From: Myxococcus flavus
Lineage (GTDB): Bacteria; Myxococcota; Myxococcia; Myxococcales; Myxococcaceae
Reading direction: 5' to 3'
Length of the DNA stretch: 64,000 nt
Assembly (NCBI RefSeq): GCF_050038885.1
Contig: NZ_CP143624.1
Coordinates: forward strand, 4,340,001 to 4,404,000
Shown here in pieces: positions 54,690 to 63,833 of the stretch. The stretch's first letter is position 1; each line of letters opens with the position of its first letter. The notes under the pieces are model-generated. The model ran no database searches, had not been told where the DNA came from, and saw only the letters and a program-made list of their open reading frames with translations. Made by a program: the position numbers and the translations under genes.

Positions 54690-56035
54690 CACAAGCCGAA
54701 GGGGTAGGTGTCCGGCGCGTCCTCCTTCTCGTGGCCGGCATCCGCGTCCAGCGGTCGCAGCGCCCGGGTCTCGTCGTAGTGCAGGACCGCGTCGAACTGC
54801 GCGGGCAGGTTCGCGTGGAAGTAGTGGCTCCAGCGCTCGGTGCGCGGCGCATAGACGACGCCGATGGCGCGCTCCAGCCGGCGCTCGTGCAGGCCGCCCG
54901 CCGCCTCGCCCAGCTCCCGCAGGCGCAGCAGGAACGCGGGCAGGCCCACCTCGTGGAACAGCCGCTCGTAGCTGCCGGCCATGGCGGGCTGGATGCGGCG
55001 GCGCAGGCCCGGCTCGTCCCACACGTGCGCGGCGATGACCACGCCGGTGTACGTGGTGAATCCCACGTTGTACGTGGCCGCCCCGTGGCGCTCGCGCAGC
55101 AGTTGCCCGAGGTTCAGCTCGCCCTCCTCGCCCATACTCGTGGCACGGGCGTCGCCCAGATGTGAGTTGTGCGCCCAGATGACCAGCCGAGCGGGCGTGC
55201 CGTCCCGTGACAGGTGCGCCGCGAGCGCGTCCACCGTGTCCGCCATGTGCGTGTCGCGCAGGTTCCAGCCCTCGTGCCGGCCGGCGTACACCGCGCGGTA
55301 GTAGGCCTCCGCGTGGGCGACGACCCGGGCGTTCTGCTCGGCATGGAAGCGGGCGTCCGCGTCCTCGGTGCCCCGCGCTTTTCGCCGCTGGAGCTCCAGC
55401 AACTGGGCCCAGACCTGCTCCTCACAGGACTCCGCCTGGCCGTAGGTCGTGGCTTGCCCGTAGACCTGGGGCTCGGAGCCGAAGCTGTCGAAGCAGGCAT
55501 AGCGCTGGCGGGCGCGCTGCGCGGCCTCCGGGTCCACCGAGTCGAGCCAGTCCACCACCTCGCGCAGCGAGGCGTGGAGGCTGTAGAGGTCCATGCCGTA
55601 GAAGCCCGCACGCTGCGGTGGCGGCACGGTCGCGTTGTGGGCGCGCATCCAGGTGACCAGCTCCTCCACCTCCCGGTTGCGCCACATCCACCGCGGGAAG
55701 CGCTGGAAGTTGCCCAGGGCGGCACCGGCGCTCGTGTCCGTGCGGTTGCCGCGGACGAAGGCATTGACGCGCAGGGCGTCCGGCCAGTCGGCCTCCACCA
55801 CCAGGGCATGGAAGCCGTGCTCGGAGATGAGGCGGCGGGTGAGGGCGGCGCGCGCCTGGTAGAACTCATGCGTCCCGTGCGTGGCCTCGCCCAGCAGGAC
55901 GAACCGGGCATCGCCGATGCTCTCGATGAGCGGGTCCAGGTCCGAGGCGCGGCCCGTGACAGGAAGCGCGGCGGCTCGGAGGCCATCCAGCAAGGCGGCC
56001 GAGACCTCTGGGGCGTCCTCCTTCATTGAAGCCAT
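54689..56035 (-). CDS. Erythromycin esterase family protein
   Basis: 448 aa (ATG 56035; a second ATG three codons in is equally possible). Family blocks: FVLLGEATHGTHEFYQARAA (Glu and His of the active site), EADWPDALRVNAFVRG, FYGMDLYSLHASLREVV, WAHNSHLGDARATSMGEEGE and TYTGVVIAAHVWDEPG. Members include macrolide esterases EreA/EreB and many housekeeping succinoglycan-type homologues; most, including myxobacterial ones, have no known resistance function, so drug resistance should not be assumed. No signal peptide. Confidence 0.88.
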   Translation of the reverse strand: MASMKEDAPEVSAALLDGLRAAALPVTGRASDLDPLIESIGDARFVLLGEATHGTHEFYQARAALTRRLISEHGFHALVVEADWPDALRVNAFVRGNRTDTSAGAALGNFQRFPRWMWRNREVEELVTWMRAHNATVPPPQRAGFYGMDLYSLHASLREVVDWLDSVDPEAAQRARQRYACFDSFGSEPQVYGQATTYGQAESCEEQVWAQLLELQRRKARGTEDADARFHAEQNARVVAHAEAYYRAVYAGRHEGWNLRDTHMADTVDALAAHLSRDGTPARLVIWAHNSHLGDARATSMGEEGELNLGQLLRERHGAATYNVGFTTYTGVVIAAHVWDEPGLRRRIQPAMAGSYERLFHEVGLPAFLLRLRELGEAAGGLHERRLERAIGVVYAPRTERWSHYFHANLPAQFDAVLHYDETRALRPLDADAGHEKEDAPDTYPFGL

Positions 56036-56202
56036 GCCCTACAAGGTGGGGCGGACGGAGCGCGCGAGCCACGTAGCCTCCTCCGCAGCCCGGAAGGCGG
56101 ACAGGAAGGCACCCCCTCCGTTGCGTTAGCGCCGGTGCGTGCCAGTGCCGCGGCCGGTCCCCAGCCTTAGGCAGGCATCGCAGCTCCAGGAGGATTCCGT
56201 CC

Positions 56203-57402
56203 ATGCCCAGCAATCACGGCGTCGTCTATCTCGGTCCCGGCAAGGTGGAGGTGCAATCCATCGACTACCCGAAGCTGGCCAACCCGAAGGGAAAGCCCAT
56301 CGAGCACGGCGTCATCCTCAAGGTGGTCTCTACCAACATCTGCGGCTCGGACCAGCACATGGTGCGCGGCCGGACCACGGCGCCCAAGGGCCTGGTGCTC
56401 GGGCACGAAATCACCGGTGAAATCGTCGAGAAGGGCAAGGACGTCGAGTACCTGGACGTGGGCGACCTCGTCACCGTGCCCTTCAACGTCGCCTGTGGCC
56501 GCTGCCGCAACTGCCGGGAGCAGCAGACGGGCGTCTGCCTCAACGTCAACGAGGGCCGCGCGGGCGGCGCCTACGGCTACGTGGACATGGGCGGCTGGAT
56601 GGGCGGCCAGGCCGAATACGTCATGGTGCCCTACGCGGACTTCAACCTCATCCGCTTCCCCGACAAGGCCCAGGCGATGGAGAAGATTCTCGACCTGACC
56701 ATGCTGTCGGACATCCTGCCTACCGGCTTCCACGGCGCCGTCAGCGCGGGCGTGGGCGTGGGCTCCACCGTGTACGTCGCGGGCGCGGGGCCGGTGGGGC
56801 TCGCGGCGGCGGCGTCCGCGCAGATTCTGGGCGCGGCGGTGGTGATGATTGGCGACATGAACCAGGAGCGGCTGGCGCACGCGAAGTCCGTCGGCTTCGA
56901 GCCCATCGACCTCACGAAGAGCGACAAGCTGGAGGAGCTGATTGCCGCCGTCGTCGGCGTTCCGGAGGTGGACGCCGCCGTGGACGCGGTGGGCTTCGAG
57001 GCGCGCGGCCACGGCGCGAAGAGCTCGACGGAGGCGCCGGCCACGGTGCTCAACTCGCTGATGGCGGTGACGCGGGCGGCGGGCGCCATCGGCATCCCCG
57101 GCCTGTACGTGACGGAGGACCCGGGCGCGAAGGACGAGGCCGCCCAGCACGGCAACCTGCGCATGCGCTTCGGCCTGGGCTGGGCCAAGTCCCACCGGCT
57201 CGCCACGGGGCAGACGCCAGTGCTGCGCTACAACCGCCAGCTGATGCAGGCCATCCTCCATGGCCGGCTGCCCATCGGGAAGATTGTGAATGCCACCGTC
57301 ATCACGCTCGACAGTGCGCCGCGCGGCTACCACGAGTTCGACACGGGCGTGGCGCGCAAGTACGTCATCGATCCGAACGGGATGCTGAAGAAGGCGGCCT
57401 GA
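56203..57402 (+). CDS. fdhA: Zinc-dependent formaldehyde dehydrogenase (glutathione-independent type)
   Basis: 399 aa with AGGAGG ten bases upstream. MDR alcohol dehydrogenase fold: catalytic zinc ligands in NICGSDQHMVRG and GHEITGEIVE, structural zinc lobe CGRCRNCREQQTGVC, nucleotide fold VYVAGAGPVGLAAAASAQIL, and the long insertion typical of FdhA (GRAGGAYGYVDMGGWMGGQA, EYVMVPYADFNLI). FdhA oxidises formaldehyde to formate with tightly bound NAD and no thiol cofactor; some members are dismutases. Single-gene unit ended by a long hairpin. Confidence 0.9.
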   Translation: MPSNHGVVYLGPGKVEVQSIDYPKLANPKGKPIEHGVILKVVSTNICGSDQHMVRGRTTAPKGLVLGHEITGEIVEKGKDVEYLDVGDLVTVPFNVACGRCRNCREQQTGVCLNVNEGRAGGAYGYVDMGGWMGGQAEYVMVPYADFNLIRFPDKAQAMEKILDLTMLSDILPTGFHGAVSAGVGVGSTVYVAGAGPVGLAAAASAQILGAAVVMIGDMNQERLAHAKSVGFEPIDLTKSDKLEELIAAVVGVPEVDAAVDAVGFEARGHGAKSSTEAPATVLNSLMAVTRAAGAIGIPGLYVTEDPGAKDEAAQHGNLRMRFGLGWAKSHRLATGQTPVLRYNRQLMQAILHGRLPIGKIVNATVITLDSAPRGYHEFDTGVARKYVIDPNGMLKKAA

Positions 57403-57415
57403 TTCGGCGCGGTAC

Positions 57416-57459
57416 GCACGGCCTCCCTCCGGCTCGACTCCGCCGGACGGGGGCCGTGC
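57416..57459 (+). terminator. Hairpin after fdhA
   Basis: Outer stem GCACGGCCTCC / GGGGGCCGTGC (one wobble) plus inner stem TCCGGC / GCCGGA form a long hairpin 14 bases after the stop at 57402. No T-run. Confidence 0.5.
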
Positions 57460-57479
57460 ATCCCAGCAGTCAACTTCCG

Positions 57480-57542
57480 GGGGCTCGGAGCGATAATTCA
57501 GGGACCTGGGGCGGACCGCCCTGGAGAACGCCCCCGAGCCCC
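57480..57542 (+). promoter_or_regulatory. Leader hairpin covering the ribosome-binding site of the next gene
   Basis: GGGGCTCGG (57480-57488) pairs with CCGAGCCCC (57534-57542), which lies between the probable Shine-Dalgarno CTGGAG and the ATG at 57545. Folding would hide the start region, so translation may be switched by a trigger. Inner GCG/CGC pairs extend the stem. Confidence 0.4.
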
Positions 57543-57544
57543 TC

Positions 57545-58378
57545 ATGTCCAAGGTTGTCAGGCCCGTCGCGTCCACTCCGAGGCCACTTGTCCGCGCCCA
57601 GAACGACACGGCCCGGCGTTCCACGGGTGACGCGCCACGCCAGCAGGCCAACGCGCTTCGGAATCCCTACCAGGCGCTGGATGGGCTCGACCTCTCGAAG
57701 GCGGCGGCGCGGGCGCCGGTGTCGCTGGACGGCGCGGCGTCCGCCCAGTCCGTGGCGGCGAAGGCGGGTCGCGACGCCTCCGACAAGAAGACCATCCAGG
57801 TGGAGACGGGTGTCACCCAGGGCCCCTTTGGCGTCTCGGTGCGCCACCACATCGAAATCAGCGTGAAGCCGCTGGACCTGGGCATCCCACCCGAGAAGCT
57901 CGACGCGGAGCTGGCGCGCGCCACGGCGCAGAAGCACGCGGACGACATGAAGGCCTACGGCGATGAGATGAAGGCCGCAGGCTACGATTCGCTCCAGGAG
58001 TGGTCCGAGGCGAAGGGCTACTACGGCTCGCCGGCGCACGTCGCCTGGGCGGAGGCCGCCAGCGCGCGCACCGGTGGTCAGATTCCCGCGAGCTGGTGGA
58101 TGGAGTTCGACCCCTTCGGTGGCACCGCGGGCAACGGCCCCAACATCCTGCCGGGCGGTGAGTACCCGTCGCCCATCAGCAAGATCGCCATGGCGCACGA
58201 CACCGACTGGAGCCTGGGGCGCCACTTCGGCGTGGGGCCTTTGAGCCAGCTCAAGGACGCGCCCGATGTCGAGAACCTCGGGCCCCTGGGATTGGACCCG
58301 CGCCTGGGCGGCGAGCTCTACATCTTCGGCCATGCCGACTGGGACGTGAACTACGGCAGCTCGGTGGACCTTCCCTGA
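57545..58378 (+). CDS. Possible phospholipase-A2-like effector
   Basis: 277 aa. No classical signal peptide. Residues 1-80 are a flexible, Ala/Arg-rich tract. Residues ~85-170 contain TQGPFGVSVRHHIEISVKPL and a helical segment. The C-terminal third has FDPFGGTAGNGPNILPGGEY and IAMAHDTDWSLGRHFG. A glycine/asparagine loop (GNGPN) followed ~20 residues later by a His-Asp pair (His218-Asp219) resembles the calcium loop and catalytic dyad of PLA2-type enzymes, including the parvovirus VP1 type. This is a pattern-level inference. It could be a secreted or contact-delivered toxin, or something unrelated. Confidence 0.5.
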   Translation: MSKVVRPVASTPRPLVRAQNDTARRSTGDAPRQQANALRNPYQALDGLDLSKAAARAPVSLDGAASAQSVAAKAGRDASDKKTIQVETGVTQGPFGVSVRHHIEISVKPLDLGIPPEKLDAELARATAQKHADDMKAYGDEMKAAGYDSLQEWSEAKGYYGSPAHVAWAEAASARTGGQIPASWWMEFDPFGGTAGNGPNILPGGEYPSPISKIAMAHDTDWSLGRHFGVGPLSQLKDAPDVENLGPLGLDPRLGGELYIFGHADWDVNYGSSVDLP

Positions 58379-58569
58379 GTCGAGAGCCTCGCGGCGTCGA
58401 ACCCCTGTGAAGAGCCGGGGTGGGGTCGCCAGCGCTGGCCAGGCGCCTGCGTGAATTCCTCGTTGCTGCGTCCGGGAAGCGTTGCGGGCCCGCGGCACGC
58501 AGGGCACAACGCCGCGGCGGCGGTCACCGGTGGCACTCCCGCTCCGGTAGCCCGTTTGCCGGAGGAAGA

Positions 58570-60633
58570 ATGTCCCGCACCTGGAGCATGGTGTCGGCCG
58601 TGTGGCTCGCGGCCTGTAGCGCGCAGGTTTCCGACGAGGAGGTGTCACCGGGCGCCGCGCCGCCGCACGAAGCGGTGAGCCGAGAGACGTCATGGGAAGG
58701 CGAGCTGGAGGTCGTGGTGGTGGACCCGCCTGCGCCCGCCGCGTCGTGGGAAGAGTACTTCGTGACGGCGGGGAACCAGCGCCGCCAGGTGGTCTTCGAG
58801 AAGGGCGCTCCATCGGGGCTGCGCAGTGGTCTCCAGGTGAAGGTGCACGGCCGCGAGCAGGGCGGTCAGCTCGTCGCCCAGCGCGTGGACGTGGACACGC
58901 ATGCGGCGTCCTCGCTCAGCGAGGCGAGCAGATGTGGTGTCACCGGCACCCAGCGCAGCCTGGTCATCCTGACGGAGTTCCCCGGCATGGCCCGGCCCGG
59001 TATCACCGAGCAGGGCGTTCACGACGTGTTCTTCTCCGACACGCGCCGCTCGCTGGCGAAATACTGGAGAGAGGTCTCCGAGGGCCGCACCACCACCACG
59101 GGCGACGTGGTGGGCTGGTACACGCTGGACCGCGCCTATTCGTGCAGTGAGACGGCGGCCATGCGCGACGCGGCGGTGCGCGCGGTGGACGCGGACGTGG
59201 ACTTCACGCAGTACGACCGCATCTTCATCGTCCACCCCCGGCCGCAGGCGGGCTGCTTCTACGCGGGCCAGGCCACGTTGTCCTGCGGTCAGGTGCAGAC
59301 GCAGGATGGCACCGTGACGGCCTCCACCGCGTGGCTGGTGGCGGAGTCCATGATGTCCCACGACAGCGCCGTGGAGTTGGTGGCGCACGAGGCGGGGCAC
59401 AACCTCACGCTGGGGCACGCGAGCTCGCGCGACTTCGGCGCGGAGCCGCTGGGCCTGCCCGGGGACCCGGGCATCATCGATGAGTACGGGGATTACTTCT
59501 CCACGATGGGGCGGTGGAACCTGGGCCACTATGCGGCGCCGCAGAAGGCGCGCATCGGCTGGCTGGATGCGGCCGCCGTGGCCCAGGTGGACGGCGTGGG
59601 CGGCACCTTCACCCTGTCTCCGGTGGTGGCGTCCGGCGGGTTGAAGGCGCTCAAGGTGCGGCGGCGGCCCGGGAGCAGCGACTGGCTGTGGCTGGAGTAT
59701 CGCCAGCCCGTGGGCGCCTATGAGGCGACGCTGGCGCCGCAGGTGTTCGGCGGGGCGCTCGTGCACTACGACGATGCGTCGACGCGGGATGGCTCGCACC
59801 TGCTCGACTTCACGCCGCAGACGGCGTCCTGGTACGACCCGGCGCTGCTACCGGGCACGACGTGGGACGACCCGTACAGCAACCTCTCCGTGACGGTGGA
59901 CGCCGCGACGACCGCGGGCCTCACCGTGAGCATCGCGTACCGCCAGTCCGCCTGCGTCCGCATGCCGCACGAGGTGCAGGTGACGTCCTACGCGCCCACG
60001 ACCTGGCCTGGGGGCCGGCCGGAGTTCGAGGTCGTGCTCATCAACCACGACTCGCCGGCCTGCGAGCCGTCCACCTTCCAGCTCGCCACCCTCCTTCCGG
60101 AGGGGTGGGGCTCCGACCGGATGCCCGCGCAGACCACCGTCGCCGCGTCCACCTCGCTGTCGCTGGGGCTCCAGGCGTACACGCCCTACAGCGCGACGCC
60201 GGGGAGGTATGACGTGGGGATGTCCGTCACGCGGGACGGCCACACGGTGCATCGCACGGCGTTCATCGAGGTCGTCGAGCGCTGCCTCACGGCGGCGCCC
60301 ACGGTGACGGTGTCTCCCCAGTCCGGGACGGCGGCCCCGGGCACGGACGTCACCTGGACGGTGCACGTGACGAACAACGACTCCGGTGGCTGCAACTGGG
60401 TCTGGTACGACTTCTATTCCAACCTGCCGGAGGGCTGGGACACCGCCTTCTCCGACTGGGGCGTGAACCTGCCACCGGGCGGCGACTTCACCTTCACGAT
60501 GACCAAGTCCATTCCGCAGGGCGCCCGTGGCCGCCACACGGTGGACCTGGACATCTACAAGGACGAGTACGGCCTCCTGTGGCGCGGCACCTTCCCGGTG
60601 GACGTCGTCGCCCCGCTGAACCGCGCGCGCTGA
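58570..60633 (+). CDS. Secreted zinc metalloprotease (gametolysin/M11-like)
   Basis: 687 aa from ATG 58570 (GGAGGAAG four bases upstream). Lipobox-type VWLAAC (Cys about 16) gives a lipoprotein or exported start. A propeptide-like segment runs to ~115. The catalytic domain has VAHEAGHNLTLGHASS, i.e. HExxHxxxxxH, with Met-turn STMGRW (~315). RSLVILTEFPGMARPGI and YDRIFIVHPRPQAGC mark the M11/gametolysin fold with disulfide cysteines. The final ~230 residues are two NEW3-like beta-sandwiches (TSYAPTTWPGGRPEFEVVLI; WTVHVTNNDSGGCNWVWYDF). Likely an extracellular digestive protease. Confidence 0.85.
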   Translation: MSRTWSMVSAVWLAACSAQVSDEEVSPGAAPPHEAVSRETSWEGELEVVVVDPPAPAASWEEYFVTAGNQRRQVVFEKGAPSGLRSGLQVKVHGREQGGQLVAQRVDVDTHAASSLSEASRCGVTGTQRSLVILTEFPGMARPGITEQGVHDVFFSDTRRSLAKYWREVSEGRTTTTGDVVGWYTLDRAYSCSETAAMRDAAVRAVDADVDFTQYDRIFIVHPRPQAGCFYAGQATLSCGQVQTQDGTVTASTAWLVAESMMSHDSAVELVAHEAGHNLTLGHASSRDFGAEPLGLPGDPGIIDEYGDYFSTMGRWNLGHYAAPQKARIGWLDAAAVAQVDGVGGTFTLSPVVASGGLKALKVRRRPGSSDWLWLEYRQPVGAYEATLAPQVFGGALVHYDDASTRDGSHLLDFTPQTASWYDPALLPGTTWDDPYSNLSVTVDAATTAGLTVSIAYRQSACVRMPHEVQVTSYAPTTWPGGRPEFEVVLINHDSPACEPSTFQLATLLPEGWGSDRMPAQTTVAASTSLSLGLQAYTPYSATPGRYDVGMSVTRDGHTVHRTAFIEVVERCLTAAPTVTVSPQSGTAAPGTDVTWTVHVTNNDSGGCNWVWYDFYSNLPEGWDTAFSDWGVNLPPGGDFTFTMTKSIPQGARGRHTVDLDIYKDEYGLLWRGTFPVDVVAPLNRAR

Positions 60634-60647
60634 ACGTGACGCAGGGG

Positions 60648-60678
60648 CGCTCGCGGCAAGAAGGTGTCGCCGCGAGCG
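60648..60678. terminator. Bidirectional hairpin between M11 protease and ureG
   Basis: Perfect 10-bp stem CGCTCGCGGC / GCCGCGAGCG with an 11-base loop, between the stop at 60633 and the minus-strand ureG stop at 60697. Confidence 0.5.
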
Positions 60679-60696
60679 TTCGGTCGCAGCACGGGC

Positions 60697-61431
60697 TCAG
60701 GACGCCCGGGCCCCCGTGTGCTTCCGCCACGCGCCGAGGAGGTGCTCGGCGACGGCGTCCACGCCCACGTCCTTGGTGACCTGGGTGAAGACGAAGGGGC
60801 CGTCGCCGCGCATCTTCCGGGCGTCGCGGTCCATGACGCCCAGGTCGGCGCCCACGAAGGGCGCCAGGTCCGTCTTGTTGATGACCAGCAGGTCGGACTG
60901 GGTGATGCCGGGGCCACCCTTGCGCGGCACCTTGTCTCCGCCGGCCACGTCGATGACGTAGACCGTGTAGTCGGCCAGCTCGCGGCTGTACTGCGCCGCC
61001 AGGTTGTCGCCGCCGCTCTCCACGATGAGCAGCTCCGGGGACAGCTCCTCCATGAGCTGCTCCAGCGCCAGCAGGTTGTGGCTGATGTCCTCGCGGATGG
61101 CCGCGTGGGGGCAGCCGCCCGTCTCCACCGCCTTGATGCGCTCGGGAGACAGCGCCTGGTTGCGGACGAGGAACTCCGCGTCCTCCTGGGTGAAGATGTC
61201 GTTGGTGACGACGCCCAGGCGGTACCGCTCGCGCAGCTTGCGGCACAGCGCCAGCACCAGGGCCGTCTTGCCGCTGCCCACCGGCCCGCCGATGCCGATG
61301 GTGAAGGCGCGCGCCTGGTAGTCTCGCCGCCGGGGCTCCTCGCGCTCGTGGTAGTGGCCCGGGTGGTCCCACTCCTCGTGCTCGTGGTCATGGTCGTCGT
61401 CGTGTCCGTGGCCGCGGTGGTCGTCGTGCAT
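60697..61431 (-). CDS. ureG: Urease accessory GTPase UreG with histidine-rich N-terminus
   Basis: 244 aa. The first ~35 residues are HDDHRGHGHDDDHDHEHEEW and HPGHYHERE, a nickel-binding His/Asp tract. P-loop GGPVGSGKTALVLALC, DIFTQEDAEFL, CPHAAIREDISHN (metal-binding Cys-Pro-His) and NKTDLAPFVG (guanine specificity) are all present. UreG delivers nickel to apo-urease with UreF and UreD/H, hydrolysing GTP. The His-rich extension can store nickel and may compensate for UreE, which is not found between ureC and ureF here. Last gene of the visible operon. Confidence 0.97.
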   Translation of the reverse strand: MHDDHRGHGHDDDHDHEHEEWDHPGHYHEREEPRRRDYQARAFTIGIGGPVGSGKTALVLALCRKLRERYRLGVVTNDIFTQEDAEFLVRNQALSPERIKAVETGGCPHAAIREDISHNLLALEQLMEELSPELLIVESGGDNLAAQYSRELADYTVYVIDVAGGDKVPRKGGPGITQSDLLVINKTDLAPFVGADLGVMDRDARKMRGDGPFVFTQVTKDVGVDAVAEHLLGAWRKHTGARAS

Positions 61432-61443
61432 GTGCGCTTCACC

Positions 61444-62106
61444 TCAGGACTGAAAGAGCCTGGAATAGAGCCGGTCGTGCGTGGAGCCGAGCAGGTCCAG
61501 CAGGGGCGAGGGCTGTGCCAGCGCCTCCACCCCCAGCCCCGCGCACTCGGCCAGCACATCGTCCAGCAGGGGCGTGGCCTGGTGCTGGAGCTGATGGGAT
61601 TCGTGCGTGCCCGCGATGCCCAGCCGCACCGCCGCGGACAGCGCGCCCCTCAAGGTGAGGGACAGGAAGAGCTGCTGCGCGTCGTCCAGCGACACGTCCA
61701 GCGCGCGCAGCACCGCGCCGAACAGGGGCGCGTGGTGGAAGCGAAGCCCGGCCGCGCGGGCAGCCTCGCGCACCGGCCCCAGCGCGGCGGGGAAGATGCG
61801 GGCGCAGGTGTCCAGGAAGGCGCGGCCCTGCGTCCGGCTGGCGCGGTTGGCCACGTGGCTGGAGAGGAACGCCTCCGCGCGGGCGTCCAGCGCGGCCAGT
61901 GACGCCGCCTCGCGGTGGGCGTCGCTCAAGAGCGGCAGCGCGCCGTGGCCCGTCTGCCACAGCAGGTCCCGGACGAAGCGCCGCAGCTCCGCGGCGCCCC
62001 GGACCTCCCCTTGCTGTACCGCGGCCTCCAGCCCGCTGGAGTGCGCGAAGCCCCCGGTGGGGAAGCCCGAGTCCGCCAGTTGCAGCACCCGCCACGTCGA
62101 GCCCAT
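61444..62106 (-). CDS. ureF: Urease accessory protein UreF
   Basis: 220 aa. All-helical UreF family: LQLADSGFPTGGFAHSSGLE, LPLLSDAHREAASLAALDAR, FLSLTLRGALSAAVRLGIAG and the C-terminal LLDLLGSTHDRLYSRLFQS. UreF acts as a gate on UreG GTPase and forms the UreD-UreF-UreG activation complex on urease. Gaps of 11 bp to ureC and 12 bp to ureG indicate one operon. Confidence 0.95.
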   Translation of the reverse strand: MGSTWRVLQLADSGFPTGGFAHSSGLEAAVQQGEVRGAAELRRFVRDLLWQTGHGALPLLSDAHREAASLAALDARAEAFLSSHVANRASRTQGRAFLDTCARIFPAALGPVREAARAAGLRFHHAPLFGAVLRALDVSLDDAQQLFLSLTLRGALSAAVRLGIAGTHESHQLQHQATPLLDDVLAECAGLGVEALAQPSPLLDLLGSTHDRLYSRLFQS

Positions 62107-62117
62107 GCCTCGCGCCC

Positions 62118-63833
62118 TCAGAACAGCGAGTAGAGCTGCGCCAGGGGCAGGCGCTTCGCGGGCTCGCAGCGCAGGAGCTCACCGTCCGCGCGGACCTCGT
62201 AGGTCTCCGGGTCCACGGTGAGGGTGGGCATCGCGTCGTTGAGCTTCATGTCCTTCTTGCCCAGGTTGCGGCAGTCGCTCACCGCGACCAGTCGCTTGGT
62301 GAGGCCCAGCTCCTTCACCGTGCCCTCGGCGAAGGCGCGGCGGGAGATGAAGGCCACGCTGGTGGCGCCCAGCGCGCGGCCCCGCGCCCCGAACATGGGC
62401 CGCATCATGTAGGGCTGCGGCGTGGGGATGGACGCGTTGGCGTCGCCCATCTGCGCCCAGGCGATGAAGCCGCCCTTCACCACCAGCTCCGGGCGGATGC
62501 CGAAGAAGGCCGGGTTCCACAGCACCAGGTCCGCCAGCTTGCCCACCTCCACCGAGCCCACCTCGTGGGACATGCCGTGGGCGATGGCGGGGTTGATGGT
62601 GTACTTCGCCACGTAGCGGCGGATGCGGAGGTTGTCGTTGTCGCCGCGCTCTTCGGATAGACGGCCGCGCTGCTCGCGCATCTTGTGCGCCGTCTGCCAC
62701 GTGCGGCAGATGACCTCGCCCACGCGGCCCATCGCCTGGCTGTCGGACGCCATGATGCTGATGGCGCCCAAATCATGGAGGATGTCCTCGGCGGCGATGG
62801 TCTCCCCGCGGATGCGGCTCTCCGCGAACGCCACGTCCTCGGGAATCTCGCGGTCCAGGTGGTGACACACCATGAGCATGTCCAGGTGCTCATCCAGCGT
62901 GTTCACCGTGTACGGGCGCGTGGGGTTGGTCGAGCTGGGCAGCACGTTGGGCTCGCCGCACACGCGGATGATGTCCGGGGCGTGCCCACCGCCCGCGCCC
63001 TCGGAGTGGTAGGTGTGGATGGTGCGGCCCTTGAACGCGGCCAGCGAGTCATCCACGTAGCCAGACTCGTTGAGCGTGTCCGTGTGGATGGTGACCTGGA
63101 CGTCCTCTCCCTCGGCCAGGGTGAGGCAGGTGTCGATGGCGGCCGGCGTGGTGCCCCAGTCCTCGTGCAGCTTGAGGCCGATGGCGCCCGCGCGAATCTG
63201 CTCCACCAGCCCCTGCGGCAGGGACGTGTTGCCCTTGCCGGTGAGGCCGATGTTGAGCGGAATCGTGTCCGTGGCCTCCAGCATCCGATGGATGTTCCAC
63301 GCGCCCGGCGTGCAGGTGGTGGCCTTGGTGCCCGTGGCGGGCCCGGTGCCGCCGCCCACCCACGTCGTGACGCCGCTGGCCAGCGCTTCGTCCGCCTGCT
63401 GGGGACAGATGAAGTGGATGTGCGTGTCCAGCGCGCCCGCGGTGACGATGAGGCCCTCGCCGGCGATGGCCTCGGTGGTGACGCCCACCACCATGCCCGG
63501 CGTCACCCCGGCCATGACGTCCGGGTTGCCCGCCTTGCCGATGCCGGCGATGCGGCCACCCTTGATGCCGATGTCCGCCTTGTAGATGCCCGTCCAGTCG
63601 ATGATGAGCGCGTTGGTGATGACGCAGTCGAGCGCCTCCGCGTCGCCCACGCCGGCCTGCTGCCCCATGCCCTCGCGCAGCACCTTGCCGCCGCCGAACT
63701 TGCACTCGTCGCCGTAGACGGTGGCGTCGCGCTCCACCTCCGCCCACAGCCCGGTGTCTCCCAGCCGCACCCGGTCTCCCGTGGTGGGGCCGAACATGTC
63801 CGCGTAGTGGCGGCGGTCCATCTTCCGGCTCAT
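62118..63833 (-). CDS. ureC: Urease catalytic subunit alpha UreC
   Basis: 571 aa, full length for the family. Nickel and active-site motifs: DTHIHFICPQQ, GLKLHEDWGTTP (carbamylated lysine), HTDTLNESGYVDD, HTYHSEGAGGGHAPDI and MVCHHLDREIPEDVAF with the flexible-flap histidine. Hydrolyses urea to ammonia and carbamate in the cytoplasm, providing nitrogen or raising pH. ATG overlaps the ureB stop by ATGA. The preceding genes (ureA and the rest of ureB) lie outside the window. Confidence 0.98.
   Translation of the reverse strand: MSRKMDRRHYADMFGPTTGDRVRLGDTGLWAEVERDATVYGDECKFGGGKVLREGMGQQAGVGDAEALDCVITNALIIDWTGIYKADIGIKGGRIAGIGKAGNPDVMAGVTPGMVVGVTTEAIAGEGLIVTAGALDTHIHFICPQQADEALASGVTTWVGGGTGPATGTKATTCTPGAWNIHRMLEATDTIPLNIGLTGKGNTSLPQGLVEQIRAGAIGLKLHEDWGTTPAAIDTCLTLAEGEDVQVTIHTDTLNESGYVDDSLAAFKGRTIHTYHSEGAGGGHAPDIIRVCGEPNVLPSSTNPTRPYTVNTLDEHLDMLMVCHHLDREIPEDVAFAESRIRGETIAAEDILHDLGAISIMASDSQAMGRVGEVICRTWQTAHKMREQRGRLSEERGDNDNLRIRRYVAKYTINPAIAHGMSHEVGSVEVGKLADLVLWNPAFFGIRPELVVKGGFIAWAQMGDANASIPTPQPYMMRPMFGARGRALGATSVAFISRRAFAEGTVKELGLTKRLVAVSDCRNLGKKDMKLNDAMPTLTVDPETYEVRADGELLRCEPAKRLPLAQLYSLF

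Noticed and set aside
54689..56035. Macrolide resistance gene
   Set aside because: Family membership in erythromycin esterases is clear, but most members are not resistance enzymes, and nothing in the context supports drug inactivation.
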